A stretch of DNA of 64,000 nucleotides from Glycocaulis abyssi (lineage in GTDB: Bacteria; Pseudomonadota; Alphaproteobacteria; Caulobacterales; Maricaulaceae). Position numbers and translations under genes: made by a program. The stretch is from assembly GCF_041429775.1 (NCBI RefSeq), contig NZ_CP163421.1, positions 372,001 through 436,000 of the forward strand. The letters run 5' to 3'. Under the pieces are notes generated by a model. The model saw nothing but the letters and a program-made list of their open reading frames with translations, made no database searches and was not told the origin of the DNA. Shown here piece by piece: positions 8,954 to 16,228 of the stretch; position 1 is the stretch's first letter; each line of letters starts with the position of its first letter.

Positions 8954-10614
8954 GCCTCGATCACATCCTGCATCCATTCCTGAATGTCGCTTTCGGGTAT
9001 CTCGGCATAGCGCAAAAGGGCCAGCGCGAAGTCGAGCCCTTCAGGCTGGCTGCGGTTGAGAATGGCGTGAATGCCGAGCGCCTGATGGCGGCGCTGATCG
9101 TGTTCGTCATTGACCACCACGAAGCGTTCCAGCTCGGGGAAGTGCTCGCGGATATAGGGCGTGATCTCGGCAGAGATTTCATAGCGCGGCTGGCATACCG
9201 CCAGCGCACGTGCCTCAGTAACATCGATGGCCTTTAATAACCGCGTATCGGAAGGATCGCCGAACGTCACCGCATAGCCGTCCGTAATGGCGGCGAGGAA
9301 CCGGTCCGGGTCGTTCTCCACCGCGATCACGGGTATGCCAAAACGCGTCAGGGCGTTGTAGGCCATCCGGCCAGACGGGGTCATGGCGTAGATGAGGACC
9401 GGGCAGTTCATCTCTTCGGGCGCGCTGACCGGTTTGCGGCTGGCAGTGGCATCGGCAATGCGCCGGGCCAGCTTCAGCCCCAGCGATGCCCAGGCCGGCG
9501 TCAGCGCCAGTGACAGCGCGCTCGCCGCGACCAGAATCCCTGTCAGTTCTGCGCCCAACGCCGCCGCAATGCCCGGCAGGGCCAGGATGACGAGGCCGAA
9601 CTCCGACCCCTGCGCCAGCGAAAACCCCAGCTGCGCGCCGCCCGCCAGGCTCCATCTGTTGATAATGGCGGCGGCCCACGTAAGGGCTGTCTTCAGCACG
9701 AACAGCACGGCGAGCGCGGCGAGGATCCAGTGGGCCTCGGCCACCATCATGCGCCAGTCCAGCGCCATACCGACCGTGATGAAGAAGAAGCCGAGAAGCA
9801 GCGCGCCAAAGGGTCTGGCTTCGGTGCGGATCAATGTCTTGAACGGCGTGTCGGCGATAATCATGCCGGCCAGGAAGGCACCCAGTGTCAGGGAGAGCTC
9901 CAGCGCGCCGGTCGCCGCCGCCGTTGCCAGCACGAGAAACAGGGCCGCAGCGGTGAAAATCTCGTCATTGCGGGTTTTCGACAGCAGGCGAAAGAGCGGC
10001 CCGATCACGAACCGTCCGGCCAGCAGGGCGGCGGCAACGGCCAGCAGGGCTTTGAGTGCCGACATGCCCAGAATGGCGCCAAGGTCTCCGCCCCCGCCTT
10101 CGGACAGGGCGACGGCGATGACAAGCAGGAAGATGCCGGCTATGTCCTGAAACACCAGCACGGCGGTCGCAGAGCGGCCCAGTGGACAGGTGGCAATGCC
10201 GCGCTCGGCAAGTGTCTGCGTCACCACGGCCGTTGCCGAAATGCCTGCCGCCGCCCCGATCAGCAAAGCCAGCAGCCAGTCCATGCCGGCCAGCCAGCCG
10301 ACAAGGCCGAAACCGACCGTACACAATATCATCTGCAGGGGCGCAAGGCCGATCAGGTCGCCCTTGCTCTCGCGCACGGTCTTCAGCGAGAAGCCCAGCC
10401 CGATATCAAACAGCAGGAAGACCACGCCTAGCTGTGCCAGCAGGCGCGTGGTGCCGTTCTCCTCGATCATTCCGAGGCCGAACGGTCCGATCAGCAATCC
10501 GGCCGCGATGAAGGTGACGATGGGCGAGGTTTTCAAGAGCCGCGCCAGCATGATGGCGGCGATGCCGACGCCCAGCAGTTTCACCGCCGGCAGGATGGCT
10601 TCCACTTCGCTCAT
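8911..10614 (-). CDS. Monovalent cation:proton antiporter-2 (CPA2) family protein with RCK domain
   Basis: 567 residues: about 12 membrane helices (residues 8-385, including LLIGPFGLGMI, VVFLLFDIGLGFS and FQDIAGIFLLV) followed by a cytosolic TrkA-N/RCK domain (about 410-540, opening CPVLIYAMTPSGRMAYNAL). This is the layout of KefB/KefC and YbaL, K+/H+ or Na+/H+ antiporters gated by nucleotides. The canonical GxGxxG of the Rossmann fold is degenerate here (MTPSGRMA), so ligand control may differ. A second, partial CPA2-type gene ends the window. Its 3' end overlaps the Lrp gene. Confidence 0.88.
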   Translation of the reverse strand: MSEVEAILPAVKLLGVGIAAIMLARLLKTSPIVTFIAAGLLIGPFGLGMIEENGTTRLLAQLGVVFLLFDIGLGFSLKTVRESKGDLIGLAPLQMILCTVGFGLVGWLAGMDWLLALLIGAAAGISATAVVTQTLAERGIATCPLGRSATAVLVFQDIAGIFLLVIAVALSEGGGGDLGAILGMSALKALLAVAAALLAGRFVIGPLFRLLSKTRNDEIFTAAALFLVLATAAATGALELSLTLGAFLAGMIIADTPFKTLIRTEARPFGALLLGFFFITVGMALDWRMMVAEAHWILAALAVLFVLKTALTWAAAIINRWSLAGGAQLGFSLAQGSEFGLVILALPGIAAALGAELTGILVAASALSLALTPAWASLGLKLARRIADATASRKPVSAPEEMNCPVLIYAMTPSGRMAYNALTRFGIPVIAVENDPDRFLAAITDGYAVTFGDPSDTRLLKAIDVTEARALAVCQPRYEISAEITPYIREHFPELERFVVVNDEHDQRRHQALGIHAILNRSQPEGLDFALALLRYAEIPESDIQEWMQDVIEAYTPDPAFRVAEPA

Positions 10615-10674
10615 TATCTCGCCTTTGCGCCTTTAAGGTGTATTGTCCGGTGCCGGGACAGGGGAGTTTGCCGA

Positions 10675-10875
10675 ATGATAGACCGGACAGATAGTGCTTT
10701 TGCAGCCGTTTCGCTCAGCATTGGCGGCGGGTTGGTATCAGGTGGCGTCATCGGTTCCGTGACCTTCAAAGATGGAACCCAGATTGTGAGTGTCATGCTG
10801 GGGCTTATTGCCGTGTTCGGCCTCGCCCTCTGCGCCGCCGGGGCGTTCCTTCACTGCCGTTCGCTGGCGCACTGA
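10675..10875 (+). CDS. Small two-helix membrane protein
   Basis: 66 residues with two hydrophobic stretches (about 9-30 and 37-60: VSLSIGGGLVSGGVIG and IVSVMLGLIAVFGLALCAAG) joined by a short charged loop. AGGGGAG lies 8 bp before the ATG. It is divergent from the antiporter by 60 bp. I recognise no family. A second tiny membrane protein gene follows 20 bp later. Confidence 0.55.
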   Translation: MIDRTDSAFAAVSLSIGGGLVSGGVIGSVTFKDGTQIVSVMLGLIAVFGLALCAAGAFLHCRSLAH

Positions 10876-10895
10876 AGATATGGTATGGTGAGGGC

Positions 10896-11057
10896 ATGGA
10901 ACTTCTGTTGCTCGTCATAAACATTTTTGCCGGTGCCCTTCTTCTGGCGGCACTGGCGCGCATAGCGTGGCCGCATTTTTCTGGTGGCCGCAAGCAAGGC
11001 CGTAGAGGCACTGACGGGGGGGCGGATCGGGATACTCTGCACACATCTGCCGAATAG
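10896..11057 (+). CDS. Tiny single-span membrane protein, 53 residues
   Basis: Reads MELLLLVINIFAGALLLAAL then a basic, Gly-rich tail (ARIAWPHFSGGRKQGRRGTD...). One membrane helix (2-24) with a positively charged cytoplasmic tail. GGTGAGGG lies directly upstream but close to the ATG. It would be the second gene of a two-gene unit of minute membrane proteins. It could be spurious; the hydrophobic-then-basic composition is the main support. Confidence 0.4.
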   Translation: MELLLLVINIFAGALLLAALARIAWPHFSGGRKQGRRGTDGGADRDTLHTSAE

Positions 11058-11105
11058 GGTGAGCCTGCCCTCGCCAATCGGCTTCACAGGCGCTACATCC
11101 CCGCC

Positions 11106-11570
11106 ATGACCGAAGAACGCTATACCAGCCTTGAGCAGCTCGGCGCCCAGACCGGCGCGCCGGAAAGCCCCGAAGCGGCTCGTCTTGAGCGGGTCTCCAA
11201 CCCCGCGCAGGGCAATGACTTTCTGATCCGTTTCACCTGCCCGGAGTTTACCTCCATCTGCCCGGTGACCGGCCAGCCGGACTTTGCTCATCTGGTGATC
11301 GACTATGTGCCCGGCGAGTGGATCGTCGAATCAAAATCGCTCAAACTCTTCCTGACCAGTTTCCGCAATCACGGTGCCTTCCACGAAGCCTGCACGATGA
11401 TGATCGGGCAGCGGCTGGTGGACGAGATTGCGCCCAAATGGCTGCGCATTGGCGGCTACTGGTATCCGCGCGGCGGCATCCCGATTGACGTGTTCGGCCA
11501 GTGGGGCGAATGCCCCAAGGGCGTGTGGGTGCCCGATCAGGGTGTCCAGCCCTATCGCGGGCGCGGTTGA
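11106..11570 (+). CDS. queF: NADPH-dependent 7-cyano-7-deazaguanine reductase QueF (type I)
   Basis: 154 residues, the length of the single-domain type. It reduces preQ0 to preQ1 in queuosine biosynthesis. The catalytic thioimide Cys is Cys52 in [11 protein letters not shown] (Asp59 proton donor), the QueF signature ESKSLKL is at 75-81 (E75), and FHEAC (Glu94) provides the substrate-contacting Glu. The gene stands alone; no other queuosine genes are in the window. Confidence 0.95.
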   Translation: MTEERYTSLEQLGAQTGAPESPEAARLERVSNPAQGNDFLIRFTCPEFTSICPVTGQPDFAHLVIDYVPGEWIVESKSLKLFLTSFRNHGAFHEACTMMIGQRLVDEIAPKWLRIGGYWYPRGGIPIDVFGQWGECPKGVWVPDQGVQPYRGRG

Positions 11571-11606
11571 TCCCTGTTCTGGCCGTTCATCTCGATAAAC
11601 CAGCTA

Positions 11607-11652
11607 TTTATCTGGCGTTTATGACAATGAGCGGAGATTGAACGTGCCGCTC
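11607..11652 (+). promoter_or_regulatory. Conserved upstream region of curlin gene 1
   Basis: A 46-bp block beginning TTTATCTGGCGTTTATGACA and containing TGAGCGGAG(A/C)TTGAA is repeated, base for base in most positions, at 12350-12395 before the second curlin gene. It probably holds a shared promoter or regulator site. Confidence 0.55.
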
Positions 11653-11737
11653 TGACGGCGTTCAGCCTGACCACTCTAAACCTCTCACTACTGACGGCGC
11701 ACTGAAGCGCCCAGCGACGAGATTTGGAGACAAGCAG

Positions 11738-12250
11738 ATGAAATTTCGCAGCACCCTCGCCCTCGGCCTCAGCGTTCTTGTCCTTGCCGGCACCGCGAGC
11801 GCCGCAGAGGCTCAGCAGCGTAACCGCGTGAATGTCAGCCAGACCGGCTATAGCCACGAGCTTGCCGCCCGCCAGCAAGGCTATCAGAACCGTCTCGCGA
11901 TCGAACAGCGCGGTGCCTACCACTACGTCCAGACCATTCAGGCCGGTTCACGCAACGGTGTGACAGTGGGTCAGGGCGGGTATGCCAACGACGCCTATGT
12001 CGATCAGCTCGGCCGCCGCAATACCGCAGTTGTCGGTCAGGAAGGCGCGTTCAACCGCGGCACCGCGATCCAGACCGGCACGAACAATGCCGTTGGCATC
12101 GCCCAGATCGGTTCGGGCAACACGGCCAACACCAATCAGAGCGGCAATAGCAACACGCTCGGCGTGATCCAGGTCGGCAACGGCCAGAGCGCCAATGTCC
12201 GCCAGTCGGGCTCGGGCAGTGTTGCCGTCGTCATCCAGGGCAGTCACTAA
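11738..12250 (+). CDS. Curlin-repeat (CsgA/CsgB-like) secreted amyloid protein 1
   Basis: 170 residues. A signal peptide (MKFRSTLALGLSVLVLAGTA, cleaved near SAAEA) is followed by imperfect 18-25-residue repeats rich in Gln, Asn and Gly with the curlin pattern Q-x-G-x-x-N-x-(A/x)-x-x-x-Q-x-G (for example SQTGYSHELAARQQGYQNRL and IAQIGSGNTANTNQSGNSNT). Curlins assemble extracellularly into amyloid fibres. The paralog 240 bp downstream shares the same leader, so one may act as major subunit and the other as nucleator, but I cannot say which. AAGCAG-type ribosome site upstream of the ATG. Confidence 0.88.
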   Translation: MKFRSTLALGLSVLVLAGTASAAEAQQRNRVNVSQTGYSHELAARQQGYQNRLAIEQRGAYHYVQTIQAGSRNGVTVGQGGYANDAYVDQLGRRNTAVVGQEGAFNRGTAIQTGTNNAVGIAQIGSGNTANTNQSGNSNTLGVIQVGNGQSANVRQSGSGSVAVVIQGSH

Positions 12251-12287
12251 CATTTCTGCCTGATCCGCATTAGCGGCCATTGACCAG

Positions 12288-12317
12288 AGCAGCGGGGTAC
12301 GTATGCGCCCCGCTGCT
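12288..12317 (+). terminator. Hairpin after curlin gene 1
   Basis: AGCAGCGGGG and CCCCGCTGCT form a 10-bp stem with a 10-nt loop, 38 bp after the stop. No T-run follows, so it may be a 3'-end-stabilising or Rho-assisted terminator between the two curlin genes. Confidence 0.5.
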
Positions 12318-12349
12318 GTGCCGTGTCCGCCTATCGCGGCAAGTTCTTG

Positions 12350-12395
12350 TTTATATACGGTTTATCTAGGTGAGCGGAGCTTGAATGGCGCGCTC
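12350..12395 (+). promoter_or_regulatory. Conserved upstream region of curlin gene 2
   Basis: Homologous to 11607-11652. Its existence shows that the tandem curlin genes arose by duplication including the promoter, and that each can be transcribed on its own. Confidence 0.55.
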
Positions 12396-12489
12396 CGCAA
12401 CCGTTCACGCGGCGGGCTCTAGAACAGATGCAATGGCCAGCGCCTTCGGGCTGCCTTGCCAGCAACTGAAGACGCAAAAGGAGACCGCC

Positions 12490-13011
12490 ATGACCCTTCG
12501 CAACACTCTCGCCCTTGGCCTTTCCGCGCTGGTTCTGGCTGGAACCGCCAGCGCCGCCGAAGCCCAGCAGCGCAACCGCGTTGATATCCGCCAGGCCGGG
12601 CAGGCCCATGAGCTCGCCGCGCGCCAGCAGGGCTATCAGAACCGGCTTTCAATCAGCCAGCAGGGCCGCCACCAGTTCGTCCAGACCATTCAGGACGGGC
12701 TTCGCAACGGTATCGAGGTGCGCCAGTCGGGCAGTGCCAATGGCGCTTTCGTCGACCAGCTGGGACGCCTGAACGAGGTGCTGGTCCGCCAGCAGGGCTA
12801 CAACAATGTGGCCGGCTCGACCCAGACCGGCACAGGTAACACGGTCGGTTTCTACCAGTTTGGAAACAACCAAACCGCCGTGACCAACCAGACCGGCAAT
12901 AACAACACGCTCGGTGTCATCCAGTTTGGCAATGGCGCCCATGCGGCCATCGACCAGACCGGCAATAACCGCAATGCGCTGGTGATCCAGGGTAGCTGGG
13001 TCATCAGATAG
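12490..13011 (+). CDS. Curlin-repeat (CsgA/CsgB-like) secreted amyloid protein 2
   Basis: 173 residues, beginning MTLRNTLALGLSALVLAGTA, nearly identical in leader to the protein encoded at 11738. The mature part has the same Gln/Asn/Gly curlin repeats (RQQGYQNRLSISQQGRHQFV, TNQTGNNNTLGVIQFGNG). The start at 12490 follows AAAAGGAGA; an in-frame ATG at 12385 has no ribosome site. The CsgH-like gene begins 31 bp after the stop with its own strong ribosome site, so these two are probably co-transcribed. Confidence 0.88.
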   Translation: MTLRNTLALGLSALVLAGTASAAEAQQRNRVDIRQAGQAHELAARQQGYQNRLSISQQGRHQFVQTIQDGLRNGIEVRQSGSANGAFVDQLGRLNEVLVRQQGYNNVAGSTQTGTGNTVGFYQFGNNQTAVTNQTGNNNTLGVIQFGNGAHAAIDQTGNNRNALVIQGSWVIR

Positions 13012-13042
13012 CGGCGGCCCCTTCTCAAAAAGGAGCATGACC

Positions 13043-13534
13043 ATGAAACGCTTTAAAGGACTGCTTGTCATTCCCGCGCTGGTCGCTGCAGGGGCGTGCG
13101 CGCCGCCGCCAGCGGCCGGGCCGGACTACTATTACCAGGCGGACGCTTCCGCGCTGGCGGCCTGCTGGGTCGAGTTCAATTACGGCCCGTCCGGCCAGCT
13201 CTTGCTGGAGGCTTACGCCGCCCCCGGCCTTGAGGGCAGCTACGAGCTCGACATCGATCAGGTCTCATCCAGCGGCAACGCCCAGATCAGCCAGTCTGGT
13301 GCATTCAGCGCCGCCGGTGACATGCCTGAGCGCATCCACCAGATCACGCTGGGCGGCAATGCTGCGCGGCGCGGTGCCTCGCTTGGCGAGATGATGGCCT
13401 CCATGCGCAGCGCCGAGCCGGGTACTACCGTGATCTCTTCAGGTAATGGTGATGCCGGCGTGTACGAGGTGCGCTTGCGGCTGCTGGACCCAAGGGGCCG
13501 CCAGATCTGCGCTGTCGAACGCAGCGGCCCGTGA
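13043..13534 (+). CDS. csgH: CsgH-like curli assembly chaperone/inhibitor
   Basis: 163 residues with an N-terminal export signal (KGLLVIPALVAAGACAPPP). The stretch GAC could be a weak lipobox. The mature part reads as a beta-sandwich: ACWVEFNYGPSGQLLLEAYA, SYELDIDQVSSSGNAQISQS, then GAFSA and a closing YEVRLRLLDPRGRQICAVE. The Y-x-L/F-x-(V/I)-(x)n-GN-x-x-I-x-Q-S/G-G-x-F pattern and two cysteines are those of alphaproteobacterial CsgH, a periplasmic protein that keeps curlin subunits from polymerising early. Start at 13043 is favoured by AAAAGGAG spacing over 13037. The csgE, csgF and csgG genes are not in this window. Confidence 0.75.
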   Translation: MKRFKGLLVIPALVAAGACAPPPAAGPDYYYQADASALAACWVEFNYGPSGQLLLEAYAAPGLEGSYELDIDQVSSSGNAQISQSGAFSAAGDMPERIHQITLGGNAARRGASLGEMMASMRSAEPGTTVISSGNGDAGVYEVRLRLLDPRGRQICAVERSGP

Positions 13535-13567
13535 CTGGCGGCAGACCACTGGGCTGGTAGGGCGTTC

Positions 13568-14200
13568 TTACGCTTTACCGGTCCAGCGCGTGACTTGAGG
13601 TGGCTTGCGGGGGCGTTCCACTGCCGCGACGGCCTGTGTGCCCACATAGATGAAACCCGCCACGCGCTCATTGTCAGCCAGGCCGAGCACGGCTCTCACC
13701 CGCGCGTCAAACGCGTACCATTCAGTCAGCCATTGCGCGCCAAAGCCCATCGCGTCGGCGGCCAGCAGCAAGTTCTGGCACACCGCGCCAGCCGACATGA
13801 TCTGCTCCCATTCGGGGATTTTATGGGGCACGGTAACGTGGGAAATTACCGCGATCACCAATGGCGCGCGCTCAAACCGGCTCCGCTCCAGCGCGAAGCG
13901 CTCCTCGCTTCCATCGGGTATGTCGGCGCGCGCGAATGCTTCGAGTTTTTCGCCGAAGCGTGAGCGGGCCTCGCCCTCAAACACCATGAAGCGCCAGGGG
14001 AAGAGTTTGCCATGATCGGGTACACGCGCGGCGAGCTTTAATAGCGCCTCCAGCTGTTCTGGTGACGGGCCGGGCCCGCTCATGTCGATGGCGCGCGTGG
14101 AGCGCCGTCTGGCCATCCTGTTGAGCATGTCATGCGATGGCCTGGGAACGTTCAGAACATCGTTGTCAGCGGGGAAGGCGGGCGGTGAAAAATGGGTCAT
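13568..14200 (-). CDS. Nitroreductase family protein (YdjA-like)
   Basis: 210 residues, FMN-dependent NAD(P)H oxidoreductase fold. Near the N-terminus RRSTRAIDMSGP supplies the phosphate-binding RRS motif; AARVPDHGKLFPWRFMVFEG and GAVCQNLLLAADAMGFGAQW are the family's FMN and dimer segments. The short single-domain form resembles YdjA. Substrate unknown. Convergent with the csgH gene (33 bp apart) and divergent from the TetR gene. Confidence 0.88.
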   Translation of the reverse strand: MTHFSPPAFPADNDVLNVPRPSHDMLNRMARRRSTRAIDMSGPGPSPEQLEALLKLAARVPDHGKLFPWRFMVFEGEARSRFGEKLEAFARADIPDGSEERFALERSRFERAPLVIAVISHVTVPHKIPEWEQIMSAGAVCQNLLLAADAMGFGAQWLTEWYAFDARVRAVLGLADNERVAGFIYVGTQAVAAVERPRKPPQVTRWTGKA

Positions 14201-14333
14201 GGAAGGGGAGGGTCCGATTGCTGAGGGTGCAGGCGGCTTTGACGGATTGGTAAAGCCGGACTTATATCATGGGTATGGTGTGACAGATTCACGTATGGTT
14301 GAAACTGGCCGCACTCAAGCCAAGGAAGTCCGA

Positions 14334-15017
14334 ATGGCAGTGGATGCAGAGCTGGATGATGATCTGAGCCCGGCCGAGCGCCGCAGGCGCAAGGTGCGTG
14401 ACGCTATTGTGGAAGCGGCCGAAGCCATCTTCACCGAAGAGGGCGAGGCAGGCATTTCCATGCGCCGCATTGCCGAGCGGATCGATTATTCACCGGCTGC
14501 GCTCTACAAGTATTTCGATTCCAAGGAAGCCCTGTTCGATGAAATCCGCGAGCAGTTCTTCGAGCGCCTCTACCGGCGCATGCAGGCCGTAGCCGATACC
14601 GTCACCGATGGGCCGCAGGTGAACGAGGAATGTCTGCGTGCCTATGTAGAGACCGGGCTGGAGCAGCCGGCCCATTATCGCCTTGCGTTTTCAAGCTGGT
14701 TCGAGACCGATTTTGACGACCGGCAGGACTCTTTTGGATATGCCGCCTCGGAGCGCCTGGAACTGATGATCCAGAAGGCGATCGCCGATGGCTGGTTTCG
14801 CGAATGCGATCCCACGGTTGCGGCGATGTCTGTGTGGGCCGGTGCCCACGGTCTGACCATGCTTGCGGTTACGATCCCTGACTTTCCCGGTGCCAAGGAA
14901 AAGTGCGCGCATCTGACGCTGGACGACCTCATCGCCTTTCATGCCGAGGCGACGGGCCGCGGATTTGCTACACCGAAGCTCAATGCGTGGCTGGACGCGA
15001 AAAAAGCAAAAAAGTGA
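14334..15017 (+). CDS. TetR family transcriptional regulator
   Basis: 227 residues. After an acidic leader (AVDAELDDDLSPAERRRRKV) the TetR_N helix-turn-helix reads GISMRRIAERIDYSPAALYK, then YFDSKEALFDEI; the C-terminal ligand domain has EQPAHYRLAFSSWFETDF. ATG 14334 follows AAGGAAG; longer frames reaching back to 14082 run antisense through the nitroreductase start. Its stop codon lies within a perfect 23-bp palindrome in front of the RND genes, so it very likely controls that efflux operon. Confidence 0.92.
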   Translation: MAVDAELDDDLSPAERRRRKVRDAIVEAAEAIFTEEGEAGISMRRIAERIDYSPAALYKYFDSKEALFDEIREQFFERLYRRMQAVADTVTDGPQVNEECLRAYVETGLEQPAHYRLAFSSWFETDFDDRQDSFGYAASERLELMIQKAIADGWFRECDPTVAAMSVWAGAHGLTMLAVTIPDFPGAKEKCAHLTLDDLIAFHAEATGRGFATPKLNAWLDAKKAKK

Positions 15018-15032
15018 ACGACGTTCACTTTT
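15010..15032. promoter_or_regulatory. TetR-type operator before RND operon
   Basis: AAAAGTGAAC-GAC-GTTCACTTTT: two perfect 10-bp arms around 3 bp. It overlaps the TetR stop codon and precedes the adaptor gene by 56 bp, with a CTAGCG -10-like sequence between. A shorter relative occurs at 5515-5527. Confidence 0.7.
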
Positions 15033-15088
15033 CAAACGCCGTTAATTGAATTATATGTGATCCCGCCTCTAGCGCGAGGGATCGCTTC

Positions 15089-16228
15089 ATGTCCGGCTCA
15101 CAGATAATCCGGCGGCACGCATTCGCCACCAGCGTTGTCTCGCTTGCCATTGTTATCGCCGGGATTGCCGTGCTGGTCAGTGCCCTGCGCGGCGGCCCTG
15201 CGCAGGCCGATCTGGCGTTTTCAGAGGCAGCACCGGTTACGGTGGAAACTCTTCCCGTGCGCTATGTGGCGTCGGCAGAGATCGAGGCGCGCTTCCCGGG
15301 ACTTGTCGCGGCGCGGCGCGAGAGCGCTCTGGCCTTCAGCGGAGGCGGGCGTCTGGATGTCATTCATGTGAATGTCGGCGACAGGGTGGTAGCAGGTGAT
15401 GTCCTGGCTGCGCTGGATACGCGGACGCTGGAGGCTCAGCTGGCCGCCGCTCGCGCCGACGCCAGCGCCGCTGCTGCGCAGGCTGCACTTGCGCGCACTA
15501 CGCTGACGCGTCAGGAGCGGCTGGTGGAGCAGGGCCATGTCTCGGCCCAGCGTCTGGACGAGGCCGGAGCAACCGCCCGCGCCGCCGAGGCACAGGCCAG
15601 CGCCGCCAACGCTGCGGCGCGCGCGCTGGAAGTGCAGCTGGAGCTTGCCCGTCTGGAAGCGCCATTCGACGGCGTCATAACGCGGCGCCATGCCGATGAA
15701 GGTGCGGTTCTGGGCGCTGGCACGCCGCTCTTTCATCTGGTCGAGGATGGGGTGCTGGAGTTCCGGGTGGGCGTGCCGGTTGCCGATGCGGCGCAGCTGA
15801 CCCCCGGCCATGACTACACACTGGATGCGGGCAGCCGGCAGGTTACGGCCCGCCTGCGCGCACTTACCGGCGTGGTTGATGCCAGTACGCGCTCTGTCGA
15901 GGCGGTGTTCGAGCTGGAAGGCGGGCAGGGCGTGGTGCCGGGCGAGGTGGCGCGCCTCGTACTGCCCGGCAATTTGCGCGAGCGCGGCTTCTGGGCGCCG
16001 CTGACGGCACTGGCTGAGGGGCGCAGGGGGCTGTGGACGGTTTACCAGCTGACCAATGGCGCTGAGGGCTATTCGCTCGAACCGCGCAGCGTGGAGTTTC
16101 TGCATACGGCAGGCGGGCGGGTCTATTTGCGCGGCGCGGTCGATGACGAGGCCCTGATACTGGCTGCCGGGGTGCAACGCGTCACGCCCGGACAGCGGGT
16201 GATGCCGGTACGGCGCAGCCAGCCATGA
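15089..16228 (+). CDS. RND efflux periplasmic adaptor (membrane fusion protein)
   Basis: 379 residues. An N-terminal membrane anchor (FATSVVSLAIVIAGIAVLVS) is followed by a biotinyl-lipoyl half (GGGRLDVIHVNVGDRVVAGD), an alpha-helical hairpin rich in Ala (about 105-190), the second lipoyl half (LEAPFDGVITRRHADEGAVL) and beta-barrel and membrane-proximal domains. It links the inner-membrane pump to an outer-membrane channel. Stop and the pump start overlap (ATGA at 16225). No outer-membrane factor gene is adjacent, so a TolC-type protein from elsewhere is needed. Confidence 0.93.
   Translation: MSGSQIIRRHAFATSVVSLAIVIAGIAVLVSALRGGPAQADLAFSEAAPVTVETLPVRYVASAEIEARFPGLVAARRESALAFSGGGRLDVIHVNVGDRVVAGDVLAALDTRTLEAQLAAARADASAAAAQAALARTTLTRQERLVEQGHVSAQRLDEAGATARAAEAQASAANAAARALEVQLELARLEAPFDGVITRRHADEGAVLGAGTPLFHLVEDGVLEFRVGVPVADAAQLTPGHDYTLDAGSRQVTARLRALTGVVDASTRSVEAVFELEGGQGVVPGEVARLVLPGNLRERGFWAPLTALAEGRRGLWTVYQLTNGAEGYSLEPRSVEFLHTAGGRVYLRGAVDDEALILAAGVQRVTPGQRVMPVRRSQP

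Noticed and set aside
11576-11588. GTTC...GTTC direct repeat that looks like an SOS box before the curlin genes
   Set aside because: The gap is 5 bp, not 7, and one copy lies next to the queF stop; not a LexA site.
14082-14333. N-terminal extension of the TetR gene
   Set aside because: It runs antisense through the nitroreductase start and lacks a ribosome site; AAGGAAG supports 14334.
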